Assembly: GCA_005788175.1 (NCBI GenBank)
Contig: SXYX01000014.1
Coordinates: 23,277 to 87,276, forward strand
DNA from: Acidobacteriota bacterium
Lineage (GTDB): Bacteria > Acidobacteriota > Holophagae > Holophagales > Holophagaceae
DNA length: 64,000 nt
Direction: 5' to 3'
Shown: piece after piece, positions 55,681 through 64,000 of the stretch
How positions within the stretch are numbered: the stretch's first letter is position 1
Layout of the letters: each line of letters opens with the position of its first letter
Position numbers and translations under genes: made by a program
The notes under the pieces: model-generated
The model's input: only the letters and a program-made list of their open reading frames with translations
Database searches by the model: none
Told to the model about the DNA's origin: nothing

Positions 55681-56552
55681 CGTTTACGTCGGCTTGCTAG
55701 AATAATCATCTCGCGTAAGGTTTTAGCCATTGTAATAGCGGAAACACCCGATGGATCGTAATGCGGAGAAAGCTCTAGACAATCCATACCCACTAATCTG
55801 CGTCCTGATAATTGTTTCAATCCACCGATCAGGACATCCCAGAGGATTCCTCCGGGCTCTGGAGTACCTGTGCCCGGATATATAGAAGGATCAAGAACAT
55901 CAAGATCACAAGTTAAATAGACAGGACGATCACCTAGGGAATCAAGATGTTCTTTAATCGACTCTTTTGTGAATGGGCGAAGAGTATCGTGCTTCTGAGT
56001 TAATTTCCATTCCTCTACAGAGCCAGATCGTATACCAAATTGTTTCAAATTGGCATATCCAATTTTGTCCGCAACACGTCCTAGAATCGTTGCATGTGTA
56101 AATTCGTCCCCCCATAATTCAGGTCTTAGATCAGCATGTGCATCAAAATGAACTACGGCAAGATCAGGATATCTCTCAAAAGCCGACATGATCAAAGGAT
56201 AGGCTAATAGATGTTCCCCGCCGAAGCCAATTGGAAAATGTCCGGCTGCGATAACTTCCCGCACTGCACCATCGATGGATTTCAAAACTCGATCTTTTTG
56301 TCCCGGCGGAAGAAAAAGATCACCATAGTCTGTATATTTGATATCCATTAAAGATTCTTGCTGATAGAAAGAAAACTCTTCCATTCCCTGAGATGCTTCT
56401 CTGACTGCTGAGCCCGCGAAGCGAGACCCGGGTTTAAAAGAACTAGTTCCATCCCAACAAAGACCAAATAGTCCGATATCCGCTTCTTTAGGATCACAAG
56501 ACCCTAGAAAATACGGCGAGACCCACTCATGCGATATAGAAGACGAGACCAT
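55677..56552 (-). CDS. speB: agmatinase / ureohydrolase-family protein
   Basis: 291-residue metallohydrolase, from the ATG preceded by CGGAG; upstream in-frame ATGs give a hydrophobic lead not seen in homologs. Mn ligands are visible: GFGGEHLL (His), VHFDAHADLR, and LTCDLDVLDPSIYPGTGTPEPGG. Agmatinase gives putrescine and urea; other ureohydrolases (e.g. guanidinobutyrase) are possible. The family's usual GGDH is GGEH here. Confidence 0.88.
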   Translation of the reverse strand: MVSSSISHEWVSPYFLGSCDPKEADIGLFGLCWDGTSSFKPGSRFAGSAVREASQGMEEFSFYQQESLMDIKYTDYGDLFLPPGQKDRVLKSIDGAVREVIAAGHFPIGFGGEHLLAYPLIMSAFERYPDLAVVHFDAHADLRPELWGDEFTHATILGRVADKIGYANLKQFGIRSGSVEEWKLTQKHDTLRPFTKESIKEHLDSLGDRPVYLTCDLDVLDPSIYPGTGTPEPGGILWDVLIGGLKQLSGRRLVGMDCLELSPHYDPSGVSAITMAKTLREMIILASRRKR

Positions 56553-56650
56553 AAAACTCCGTTTCATTAAGCCTAACACCACCATGAAATCCATAAAGCC
56601 AAAGAAGTAAGTCAACATAGAAATATAACTTCCTGTCGAGGATTAATACA

Positions 56651-56899
56651 ATGGTCGATGATCCCTTGCTCATTCCGATTAAAGTCATGGGTCGCTCCGA
56701 AATCCTTAAAGCCGATATGATCGAAGATCTCATTTTAAAAATACTTGGAGCTAGGGCTAACCATTCACATCGCTACGCTATAGTCTGTAAGGGCAAATAT
56801 GTCAGCCATACATTTTGGGTTTCTCTTAAAAATGCTGAACAAGAAAAACCACTTCGAGAAGCTATATCCAAATTACCTGGGTACGAACTTCAATTGTAA
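56651..56899 (+). CDS. DUF493 (YbeD-like) small protein
   Basis: 82-residue alpha/beta protein. The pattern PIKVMGRSE, HRYAIVCKGKYVSHTFWVSLKNAEQ and a final LPGYELQL fits the DUF493/YbeD fold, which resembles ACT-like regulatory domains. The function is unsettled. It is divergent from speB and its TAA abuts the convergent asnS stop without spacing. Confidence 0.72.
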   Translation: MVDDPLLIPIKVMGRSEILKADMIEDLILKILGARANHSHRYAIVCKGKYVSHTFWVSLKNAEQEKPLREAISKLPGYELQL

Positions 56900-58195
56900 T
56901 TAAGGTCTAAGGGTACCCATCATCCTTGGATAGGGAATAGTTTCTCTCACGTGGGGTAATTTACAGATCCAAGCTACTACACGCTCAATACCCATCCCAA
57001 ATCCTGCATGAGGTACAGATCCAAAACGCCTCAAATCTAAGTACCATTCATAATCAGATCGGTTCAATCCATGATGCGCTATCTGCTCTAAGAGATAAGC
57101 TTCGCTAGAGGCACGTTCACCACCACCGATGATTTCGCCATATCCTTCGGGTGCAAGTAAATCAGCGCCCAATGCTAAACGTGTGTCATCCGGATCTTGT
57201 TCCATGTAAAAAGCTTTAAATGTTTTGGGGAAACGGTGGACCCAAAGAGGTCGATCATGAGCATTCATTAGTAGTGTCTCATCATCATTACCATAGTCCT
57301 GTCCCCATTGAATATCACTTCCAAGTGTTTTCAATTGTTCAACACTATCGGTATATGACATTTGACGAAAAGATTCCTTCATGGCGAGTTCAAGGGGAGT
57401 AATATCTCTCTCGAGTATTTTTAATTCTTCGAGGCGATCAGTAAGAACACGTTGAAGTATGAATTGAACAAGGCCTTGGCCTAATTTCAAAACATCATCG
57501 AGGTGAGCAAAAGCCATCTCGGGCTCAACCATCCAAAATTCTGTGAGATGACGACGAGTCTTGCTTTTCTCGGCTCGAAAAGTAGGTCCAAAACAATATA
57601 CCTTACCGAAAGCAAAAATACCTGGCTCTTGATAAAGTTGACCACTTTGACTTAAAAAAGCTGTTCCTTCATGAAAATAATCTGTTTGAAAAAGCGTACT
57701 AGTTCCTTCGCAAGCGCTAGGCGACAAGATGGGGGAATCAAAAAGGGTAAAGCCTTCTTGATCAAAAAAATCACGCGTAGCCTTGATGATTGTGTGGCGA
57801 ATTTTCAAGATTGCCCATTGTCTTTTGGATCGCATCCAAAGATGGCGATTATTCATCAAAAATTCAGTACCGTGATCCTTGGGTGTAATAGGAAAGTCTA
57901 TGCTTGGACCCACTAACTGGATGTCTTGTACTAAGAGTTCGGGTTCACCGCTTTTGGGATGAGATTGGACAATACCCTTAATGAGTAGTGCGCTCTCTTG
58001 TGTAAGGGTGCCTGCTAATTCATAACTTTGAGGTGATGCATCCTGCGCTGTTACTACACACTGAATAAAACCAGAGCCATCTCGAAGTTCGATAAAGCGA
58101 GTTTTGCTCGTTCGAATATTCCGAATCCATCCACGCAAAGAAACAGTCTCTCCGATATGAGATCTTAGTTCTTGGACTGTCAAAAAAGATGTCAC
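56900..58195 (-). CDS. asnS: asparaginyl-tRNA synthetase
   Basis: 431-residue class IIb synthetase. OB-fold N-terminus (GWIRNIRTSKTRFIELRDGSGFIQCV), motif 2 YCFGPTFRAEKSKTRRHLTEFWMVEPEMAF and motif 3 GFGMGIERVVAWICKLPHVRETIPYPR. The 'TRRHLTEFWMVEPE' residues set AsnRS apart from AspRS. Its presence argues for direct charging of tRNA-Asn. Confidence 0.96.
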   Translation of the reverse strand: MTSFLTVQELRSHIGETVSLRGWIRNIRTSKTRFIELRDGSGFIQCVVTAQDASPQSYELAGTLTQESALLIKGIVQSHPKSGEPELLVQDIQLVGPSIDFPITPKDHGTEFLMNNRHLWMRSKRQWAILKIRHTIIKATRDFFDQEGFTLFDSPILSPSACEGTSTLFQTDYFHEGTAFLSQSGQLYQEPGIFAFGKVYCFGPTFRAEKSKTRRHLTEFWMVEPEMAFAHLDDVLKLGQGLVQFILQRVLTDRLEELKILERDITPLELAMKESFRQMSYTDSVEQLKTLGSDIQWGQDYGNDDETLLMNAHDRPLWVHRFPKTFKAFYMEQDPDDTRLALGADLLAPEGYGEIIGGGERASSEAYLLEQIAHHGLNRSDYEWYLDLRRFGSVPHAGFGMGIERVVAWICKLPHVRETIPYPRMMGTLRP

Positions 58196-58295
58196 AATTT
58201 ACCTCTCTTTACATTGTCGCTAAGAATGAGAGGATATCCAAGGTTCAAGGTGCTGGAAAGACAATAAGCATAGAGATTTGTTGATACAATTAGCA

Positions 58296-58332
58296 AAAGA
58301 GGCCTTCTTGCGCCTCTTTCTTTATCTCTCTT
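58296..58332 (+). promoter_or_regulatory. hairpin with pyrimidine-rich tail upstream of pyrB (possible attenuator)
   Basis: AAAGAGGC (58296-58303) pairs with GCCTCTTT (58312-58319), loop CTTCTTGC, followed by CTTTATCTCTCTTCC. The hairpin lies between divergent asnS and pyrB, so it cannot end either gene. This fits a leader attenuator of pyrB better than a plain terminator. A TACAAT -10-like box (58285-58290) lies just before it, without a good -35. Confidence 0.45.
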
Positions 58333-58394
58333 CCTTTAATTAAGTGTCCATGACATTTATCCTTCGGATTCCCAAAATTTTAAACTAGGGCCCC

Positions 58395-59339
58395 ATGAAT
58401 ATACCCACCAATCCCTTCCCTCACCGTAATTTGCTTGGGATTGAGTCATTGACAAGGGAAGACATATATCAAATTCTAGATCTTGCCAAACATCTAGATT
58501 CTTCAAATGAACCTAAATTTTCCCATCTACTTAATGATCGACTCATTATTAATCTTTTCTTAGAGGATAGTACGCGAACGCGTACAAGTTTTGAGATTGC
58601 CGAAAAAAGACTGGGGGCTCATGTTGTTAATTTTGATGTCGAATCTAGCTCCTCAAAAAAAGGTGAGTCTTTTCTGGATACGGCTCTTAATTTAGAAGCG
58701 ACGGGTGCTGACATGATGGTCATTCGTCATTCGGCACCAGGTGTTCCCGATTTCTTATCTCGTCATCTCCATTGTCGGATTGTTAATGCGGGTGATGGCT
58801 CCCATGAGCACCCCACCCAAGCATTACTTGATGCCTACACATTGCGCGAACACTTTGGCAAAATCGAAGGCCTTCGTGTGGCTATTGTTGGCGATATTCG
58901 AAATTCTCGAGTAGCGAGGTCCAATGCCTGGTTACTGACTAAATTAGGCGCCCATGTCTCCCTCGTTGCCCCTCCGACTTTGCTACCCAAAGAGCTACAA
59001 AGTACGTGGCCCGAAGCTCATCTAACATCTGATTTAGATAACATTTTACCGGATCAAGATGCCTTTATTATGTTGAGGATTCAAACTGAGCGAGGAACTA
59101 ACACACTCATTCCTACTAGAAAAGAATATGTCGAGTTCTATCAGATGAATACAGAGCGATTTGCTCGTACAAAAAATACTTCTGTAATCATGCATCCAGG
59201 CCCCGTTAATCATGGTGTTGAATTGACCTCAGAAATTTTTAATCATCCAAGAAGTTTGATATTAAAACAAGTCGCATTTGGAGTATCCGTACGTATGGCG
59301 GTTCTCCAATTACTTTTCACTGCATCGGAAAAATATTAA
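58395..59339 (+). CDS. pyrB: aspartate carbamoyltransferase, catalytic chain
   Basis: 314-residue enzyme joining carbamoyl phosphate and aspartate in pyrimidine synthesis. Carbamoyl phosphate site EDSTRTRTSFEIAEKRLGAHV, the 80s loop region FDVESSSSKKGES, HPTQALLDAYTLREHFG, and the aspartate-loop MLRIQTERG are all clear. The regulatory gene pyrI is not adjacent, as in many non-enteric bacteria. The gpmI start follows directly. Confidence 0.96.
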   Translation: MNIPTNPFPHRNLLGIESLTREDIYQILDLAKHLDSSNEPKFSHLLNDRLIINLFLEDSTRTRTSFEIAEKRLGAHVVNFDVESSSSKKGESFLDTALNLEATGADMMVIRHSAPGVPDFLSRHLHCRIVNAGDGSHEHPTQALLDAYTLREHFGKIEGLRVAIVGDIRNSRVARSNAWLLTKLGAHVSLVAPPTLLPKELQSTWPEAHLTSDLDNILPDQDAFIMLRIQTERGTNTLIPTRKEYVEFYQMNTERFARTKNTSVIMHPGPVNHGVELTSEIFNHPRSLILKQVAFGVSVRMAVLQLLFTASEKY

Positions 59340-60878
59340 ATGAGCTCATCACTTCAGGTAAACGGACCCGTAACGCTTTTGATTCTTGATGGCTTTGGGG
59401 ATAGCGCAGTTCAAGCACATAATGCACCATATTTAGCAGGTATGCCTTTTTTCAATCAACTGAGATCCAAATATGCGAGTGGACAACTACAAACTTCTGG
59501 AGAATTTGTCGGACTTCCTAAGGGTCAATTCGGAAATTCTGAGGTTGGACACATGAACCTAGGGGCAGGTCGCATCGTAAAACAGGATTTAACCTTAATC
59601 AATGAAGATATTCGGACGGGTTTATTTTTAACGAGGCAATCTTTGGCCGAACTCGAGAGAAATCTCAAACTTTCAAATAAACGACTCCATCTAATTGGAC
59701 TTTTAAGCGATGGAGGTGTCCACAGTCACGAAAAACATTTATATACCCTAGCTCAATGGGCTCAGGATAGAGGGCTTTCTACTTCTATTCATGCTTTCTT
59801 AGATGGTCGCGACACACTGCAAAAAAGCGCAGAGACGTACCTAAATCGACTTCAGGGGCATTTAGACCGGTTACCCCTGGTTACTCTTGCTTCTTTGTGT
59901 GGACGCTATACCGCTATGGATAGAGATAAAAGATGGGAGCGGACGGAGAGTATCTATCGACTACTGGTTTATGGTGAGTCTAAATTTAATACAGATGAGG
60001 CTCTCGTAGCACTTCAGGAGGCTTATGATCGAGGTGAGACTGATGAATTCATTTCACCAGTAAAACTTAAGTCGTTTCATCCGATCGAAGACGAGGATAT
60101 AGTTTTATTTTTTAACTTTCGTGCTGACCGCATGAGGCAACTTGCTCATGCACTGGTCATGCCAGATTTTAAATCCTTCAATACCGGTTCTCAACCAACA
60201 GTTCAAGTCATTACACTAACTTCCTATGATGATGCCTTGAGTCCTTATTTAAAAGTAATGTATCCGAAGACACCATTAACCAATATTCTTGGAGAAATTA
60301 TTAGCCGAAAAGGTTGGAAGCAATTCAGAACTGCGGAAAGTGAAAAATACGCTCATGTTACATATTTTTTTAATGGTGGTGAAGAAAGTTTTTATGAAGG
60401 GGAAGATCGCTGTGTCATTCCCTCGCCTAAGGTAGCTACTTATGATTTGCAACCAGCCATGAGTTGTCCCGAAGTCACATCGGGGCTCATCAATGCTATT
60501 AACTCAAAGAACTACCGCCTGTTGGTCTGCAATCTGGCTAATGGAGATATGGTTGGTCATACTGGTAATTTAAGAGCAGCTGAATCTGCTTGCCGAACCT
60601 TAGATCAAAGCATACATGATATTGCTGAAGCAACTCTTCAAGCAGAGGGTGCGCTTTTGATCACAGCTGATCATGGCAACTGTGAATCCATGCTAGATGA
60701 AGAAGGAAACCCCCACACAGCCCACACCATGAATCCTGTTCCGATAGTTGTTGTTTCACATTCCACCGAGGGACTTACTTTACATAAAGAGGGTGCCCTT
60801 CAAGATGTAGCACCTACACTTCTTACCCTTATGGGCGTTGCTCAACCTAGTGAGATGACGGGTCGTTCTCTTCTTTAA
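59340..60878 (+). CDS. gpmI: 2,3-bisphosphoglycerate-independent phosphoglycerate mutase
   Basis: 512-residue alkaline-phosphatase-superfamily glycolytic enzyme. N-terminal LLILDGFGDS metal ligand (usually LDGWG), catalytic Ser in GNSEVGHMNLGAGR, HAFLDGRDT, and the C-terminal ITADHGNCE with HTMNPVP. No dependency on BPG is inferred from fold. It begins at the base after the pyrB stop and ends at the base before the next gene's stop. Confidence 0.96.
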   Translation: MSSSLQVNGPVTLLILDGFGDSAVQAHNAPYLAGMPFFNQLRSKYASGQLQTSGEFVGLPKGQFGNSEVGHMNLGAGRIVKQDLTLINEDIRTGLFLTRQSLAELERNLKLSNKRLHLIGLLSDGGVHSHEKHLYTLAQWAQDRGLSTSIHAFLDGRDTLQKSAETYLNRLQGHLDRLPLVTLASLCGRYTAMDRDKRWERTESIYRLLVYGESKFNTDEALVALQEAYDRGETDEFISPVKLKSFHPIEDEDIVLFFNFRADRMRQLAHALVMPDFKSFNTGSQPTVQVITLTSYDDALSPYLKVMYPKTPLTNILGEIISRKGWKQFRTAESEKYAHVTYFFNGGEESFYEGEDRCVIPSPKVATYDLQPAMSCPEVTSGLINAINSKNYRLLVCNLANGDMVGHTGNLRAAESACRTLDQSIHDIAEATLQAEGALLITADHGNCESMLDEEGNPHTAHTMNPVPIVVVSHSTEGLTLHKEGALQDVAPTLLTLMGVAQPSEMTGRSLL

Positions 60879-61082
60879 CTATTTGCCCCGATTGCTACTT
60901 CTTGTAAATCCTAAATTAGAAGGTTTCGTTGTCGGTTTTGTAGACATCTTGACCTTCGTTGTATCTACATTCTTGTCAGAGGATTTTGATGTATCAGGAG
61001 ATTTGCTTGATCCGTCAACCGGTTTTGCATTGAGAACAGATTGAAGAAGATTTGTAGGGAGATTAATCTTAAGTTTTTTCAT
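60879..61082 (-). CDS. small low-complexity protein, unknown
   Basis: 66 residues from an ATG at 61082. The N-terminus MKKLKINLPTNLLQSVLNAK could form a short amphipathic helix. The rest is Ser/Lys/Thr/Asp-rich and low in complexity, with no recognised family. A longer reading frame starts within ubiE but the ATG at 61082 falls after the ubiE stop and fits better; AAGGAG is 13 nt upstream, farther than usual. It lies 11 bp after ubiE/menG. A disordered or DNA/RNA-binding role is possible, but unknown. Confidence 0.45.
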   Translation of the reverse strand: MKKLKINLPTNLLQSVLNAKPVDGSSKSPDTSKSSDKNVDTTKVKMSTKPTTKPSNLGFTRSSNRGK

Positions 61083-61092
61083 AATTAAGATA

Positions 61093-61788
61093 TTACTCCT
61101 TAACAGCGGAATGTATAGCAACAATTCCACCTGTGAGATTAATCCATTGAATAGTTTTGAATCCGCTGTCTTTCAATTCGTTAGCGAGTGAGGCTTGATC
61201 GGGAAAGGTTCTGATACTTTCTGGAAGATAATTGTAGGCATTACGATCGCCCGCAATCAGAGAGCCTATTCGTGGAAGTATATAAAAACTATATAGATCA
61301 TAGATTTTTCTGAATATTAAATTAGGTGGAGTAGAAAATTCAAGAATAGTCAATTTACCTTGAGGTTTGAGTACCCTAAGAAATTCTTTAAAGGCTTTAG
61401 CTCTATTTTCAATATTTCTAACTCCATAGCACACGGTGATTCCGTCAAATTTAGATGACTTAAACGGAAGTTGCTGCGCATCTGCATCAGCGAATCCCCA
61501 AATCTTCTGTTGTAGATTTTTTTTATAACTTTTCGTCACTGAGTAACGAAGCATATTATGAGTGAAGTCTGTACTTATTACCTCAGCTCCTAAACGTGCT
61601 ATAGCAATTGACGAATCCCCTGTTCCCGCTGCAACGTCAAGAAACAATTTACGGGGGGCTGCACCACTTATCTGGGCCATACGGCGCCACCAATAAAAAT
61701 CCATTCCCAATGAAAGGGTGTGATTGACGAAGTCGTATCTTCGGGCAATCTTAGAAAACATTTTTTGTATCTCTGGCCCTAGCGGCAT
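61093..61788 (-). CDS. ubiE: ubiquinone/menaquinone biosynthesis C-methyltransferase
   Basis: 231-residue SAM methyltransferase of the UbiE/MenG family. [26 protein letters not shown]-type start, SAM loop [51 protein letters not shown], and a C-terminal [29 protein letters not shown]. Methylates the quinone precursor ring; whether the cell makes ubiquinone or menaquinone cannot be told from this gene alone, and the quinone used by the complex I here is therefore open. Confidence 0.94.
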   Translation of the reverse strand: [231 protein letters not shown]

Positions 61789-61855
61789 TAGTACGCACCA
61801 AATGAAAAAGAATCCTTAGTTTATGGGGGAACACAGCACCTTTGGGATGGGCTTC

Positions 61856-62554
61856 TTATTTAACTCTTACTTTAGGTTGGTCTTCGATGGGATTAGATCG
61901 TAAATTTTGAACCCCTTGGCTTTGGCCACTTGGAAATGGCTTAAAGGCTGTACCTAATTGATCTTTCGGATAGGGAACATTTAAGGTTCTGATAGTTTCA
62001 TTGAGATCTATCCATGGGATGAGCCATTGTTTATCTAGAGTGATTAAAACAATTCCAGAGGGAGCAAATAAGAATTCTAATCCTCTTGCTTCAGGTAACT
62101 TCAGATATTCAATCTTCAATGTAATAGGATTTAAACAAGTAAGATAATTCTCTCCATCATCAATGAACCAAATAAGGTGATTAAGGAAGAGTCGCGGGTC
62201 CCCATCTGTGTAATGCAGGTTGCGATACAAAGTGGATTCTGGGAAACGAAGGGCTTTTAACTCCTCCAAAGATAGTGGGGTCCCAGCCTCAAGCCAAATT
62301 TTCGAACGCCGTCCAGGAAGAGATCCGCGCCAAATGATTTGTTTTCGTTGATCGATAATCTCTAGCGTACCGTCATCTCGGATCTCGATACGACGATCTC
62401 CAGTGAAGACAGGTAATTTAACTAGAGATAAATTGACTGGATTGATTTTTGTAGTTTGAAGAATAAATCTCGAGGAAGCAGTTGCCCATGGAAGCGGCTT
62501 TGAACTCTGAGAAATAAGATCAAGGGTTATAAAGACGATGGATGCCAGCCGCAT
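61856..62554 (-). CDS. secreted protein of unknown function
   Basis: 232 residues. N-terminal stretch MRLASIVFITLDLISQSSK suggests a signal sequence, though short in charge. The rest looks beta-rich, with repeated DDG-E/DG-x blocks (RIEIRDDGTLEIIDQRK, WFIDDGENYLTCL), reminiscent of propeller or sheet proteins, but no family is recognised. The start is inside tatD (28 bp overlap) with AGGGA upstream, so translation is coupled. Confidence 0.6.
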   Translation of the reverse strand: MRLASIVFITLDLISQSSKPLPWATASSRFILQTTKINPVNLSLVKLPVFTGDRRIEIRDDGTLEIIDQRKQIIWRGSLPGRRSKIWLEAGTPLSLEELKALRFPESTLYRNLHYTDGDPRLFLNHLIWFIDDGENYLTCLNPITLKIEYLKLPEARGLEFLFAPSGIVLITLDKQWLIPWIDLNETIRTLNVPYPKDQLGTAFKPFPSGQSQGVQNLRSNPIEDQPKVRVK

Positions 62555-63309
62555 AGTGTCCCTAGGTTCTTAGTTGTAATATCAGCCAATTGATGAAGCG
62601 AAAGACCTCGCAGGCCTGCAAGAGCTTCGGCTGTTAAGCGAACAAATCCCGGCTCATTGGGCTTTCCTCGGTGAGGCGCCGGAGCGAGAAAAGGGGCATC
62701 CGTCTCCACTAGAATATGGTCTTCGGGAACCCATTGAGCTACCTCACGGATACTGTCTGCTTTTTTGAAAGTTAGTATTCCTGAAAAACTGATGTAGAAA
62801 CCTAGATCAACGGCATGCTTAGCAAAATGTAAATCTTCAGAAAAACAATGAATAATACCTCGAACTTCTTCGGCACCTTCTTCTTTCAAAATTCTTAGGG
62901 TGTCACTTGGGGCTTCTCGCGTATGTATCATAAGGGGCTTGTTAATTTTTTTAGCTAGTCTAATTTGATATCGAAAAACTTCTTCTTGTTGATCACGAGG
63001 GCTCAAATCATAATGAAAATCTAGACCCGTTTCACCAACAAATCGAACAGACGGATTTAAGAGCATGGACTCTAATTCAGCCTCCGTATCTTGATCCCAT
63101 GTTTTTGCTTCGTGCGGATGAATTCCAAGACTAGCCTGAATGTTCGGTCCTTTTTGAGTCAAGTCAAGGACCGCGCGAGAATCTTCAAGACTAGTCCCTA
63201 CGGCAATGAATCCAGTCACCCCTTGGGCTTGAGCGCGGTCAAGGGTTGGAGCAACCTGAGACTCGGCCAGATAAGTCCCCGTCAAATGACAATGAGCATC
63301 AATGAGCAT
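62527..63309 (-). CDS. tatD: TatD-family metal-dependent hydrolase
   Basis: 260-residue TIM-barrel hydrolase. Metal ligands: IDAHCHLT (HxH), VGETGLDFHYD (Glu), PLMIHTREA (His), HCFSED (His) and ETDAPFLAP (Asp). The family includes 3'-5' DNase/quality-control enzymes. Its end overlaps the next gene by 28 bp. It is divergent from the sigma-54 regulator. Confidence 0.94.
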   Translation of the reverse strand: MLIDAHCHLTGTYLAESQVAPTLDRAQAQGVTGFIAVGTSLEDSRAVLDLTQKGPNIQASLGIHPHEAKTWDQDTEAELESMLLNPSVRFVGETGLDFHYDLSPRDQQEEVFRYQIRLAKKINKPLMIHTREAPSDTLRILKEEGAEEVRGIIHCFSEDLHFAKHAVDLGFYISFSGILTFKKADSIREVAQWVPEDHILVETDAPFLAPAPHRGKPNEPGFVRLTAEALAGLRGLSLHQLADITTKNLGTLCGWHPSSL

Positions 63310-63392
63310 AGATGACTATTTTCCCATGTTTTAACCACTTTGCATCATGGTAATAATTACAACTTTATCCATGAGTACGCTAATCTTTTCCA

Positions 63393-64000
63393 ATGCAAGT
63401 CTCTAAAACTATCCTGCTTGTTGATGACGAACCTGGGATCAGAAAATCCCTCAGTACTGCACTGAAAGATGAGGGCTATCAGGTCCTACGGTCTGATAAT
63501 GGGGAAAAAGCAATCGATCTTATCGGGGGGCCCGATGGTGATGCCATTGACCTAGTGTTATTGGACGTCTGGCTACCTGGACTTGATGGGCTGAAAACCC
63601 TTCAAGAGCTTAAAAAGATTCAGCCCGGATTACCTGTGATTATGATTAGTGGTCACGGAACAATCAATACTGCTTTAGAAGCAACTAAACATGGTGCATT
63701 TGATTTTCTAGAAAAACCGATCGATTTAGAGCGACTACTGCTTATATCGAATAATGCTATTCGCCAATCGAAATTAGAGCGCGAAAATAAAAAACTCAAG
63801 TTACTTGTGGAACAAGAGCGTTTTTTTATCGCTGAAAGCTCCATCATGCGGGATCTTCTATCAAATATCACTTTAATATCAGCTTCCAATGGGCGTGTTC
63901 TTATCACTGGTGAGAATGGATCGGGCAAAGAGGATATTGCACGACTCATTCATCAAAAAAGTACTCGCTCGCTAAACTCTTTTATTGTAGTTAATTGTGC
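63393..64000 (+). CDS. sigma-54-dependent response regulator (NtrC/NtrX-like), N-terminal part
   Basis: Open to the window end; 202 codons visible. Receiver domain with acidic pocket DDE at 11-13, phosphate-accepting Asp58 in LVLLDVWLPG, Ser86 in MISGHG and Lys108 in EKPID. A linker helix (about 120-150) leads to the start of the AAA+ domain with Walker A GENGSGKE. The GENGSGKE form and the short spacing recall NtrX more than NtrC. The GAFTGA loop and DNA-binding domain are outside the window. The stand-alone histidine kinase at 51.2 kb could be a partner, but nothing links them. Confidence 0.9.
   Translation, partial: MQVSKTILLVDDEPGIRKSLSTALKDEGYQVLRSDNGEKAIDLIGGPDGDAIDLVLLDVWLPGLDGLKTLQELKKIQPGLPVIMISGHGTINTALEATKHGAFDFLEKPIDLERLLLISNNAIRQSKLERENKKLKLLVEQERFFIAESSIMRDLLSNITLISASNGRVLITGENGSGKEDIARLIHQKSTRSLNSFIVVNC

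Noticed and set aside
58226..58267. 13-residue leader peptide before pyrB
   Set aside because: It ends before the hairpin, lacks a ribosome site and has no codon run that would sense a nucleotide or amino acid.
1..64000. CRISPR arrays, prophage, insertion sequences, tRNA or rRNA genes
   Set aside because: No regularly spaced repeats, transposase or integrase genes, or cloverleaf-like intergenic sequences were seen in reading the window.

Overview
This 64 kb window comes from the chromosome of an aerobic, diderm (Gram-negative) bacterium of moderate to low GC. It holds 67 protein genes or gene fragments and no RNA genes, phage, IS or CRISPR that I could see. Lipopolysaccharide-type glycosyltransferases, type II secretion parts (a GspG-like pseudopilin and a GspE ATPase), a tripartite ABC efflux pump and a proton-type F0 indicate an outer membrane and respiratory life. 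A DUF1573 protein, NtrC-type regulation and an 11-gene nuo cluster lacking nuoEFG would fit an Acidobacteriota (Holophagae-like) or similar deep-branching lineage. That placement is a guess; no 16S or other decisive marker is present.

Layout. 1-3.3 kb (minus): fatty-acid and phospholipid start genes (DUF177-rpmF-plsX-fabD-fabG) plus a pseudopilin. 3.4-7.1 kb (plus): GT4, GT9, DUF1573 and EamA genes. 7.1-8.8 kb (minus): an Fe-S cryptochrome/photolyase translationally coupled to a DUF2805-like remnant. 8.9-22.1 kb (minus): one uninterrupted, mostly overlapping run nuoABCDHIJKLMN-atpZ-atpI-atpB-atpE ending at a strong hairpin terminator. 22.3-28.4 kb: gspE, an ABC exporter, bcp, DUF2061, fabI and a TPR protein. 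28.4-32.8 kb (minus): rpmE-prfA-hrcA-grpE-dnaJ. 32.9-37.1 kb (minus): adaptor-ATPase-permease-permease efflux operon. 37.2-43.9 kb (minus): an eight-gene overlapping operon for modification of membrane fatty acids (desaturase, FAD oxidoreductase, DUF1365, CFA synthase, DUF1475-like, DUF2062, DUF1295, second CFA-like methyltransferase). 44.1-64 kb: mostly housekeeping (hisS, aspS, asnS, rsmI, typA, IHF/HU, speB, pyrB, gpmI, ubiE/menG, tatD), with an S9 peptidase, a DegT aminotransferase, a stand-alone histidine kinase and the start of a sigma-54 response regulator.

The most unusual content is the respiratory operon. NuoC carries two nearly identical N-terminal [4Fe-4S] ferredoxin modules, the NADH-input subunits NuoE/F/G are absent from the locus, and the operon runs by stop-start overlap straight into the F0 genes of ATP synthase. 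Second in interest are the lipid-modification operon and the photolyase/DUF2805 pair; relatives of both occur elsewhere in light or singlet-oxygen responsive gene sets. Genes are tightly packed: three convergent pairs abut to the exact base and two more overlap.
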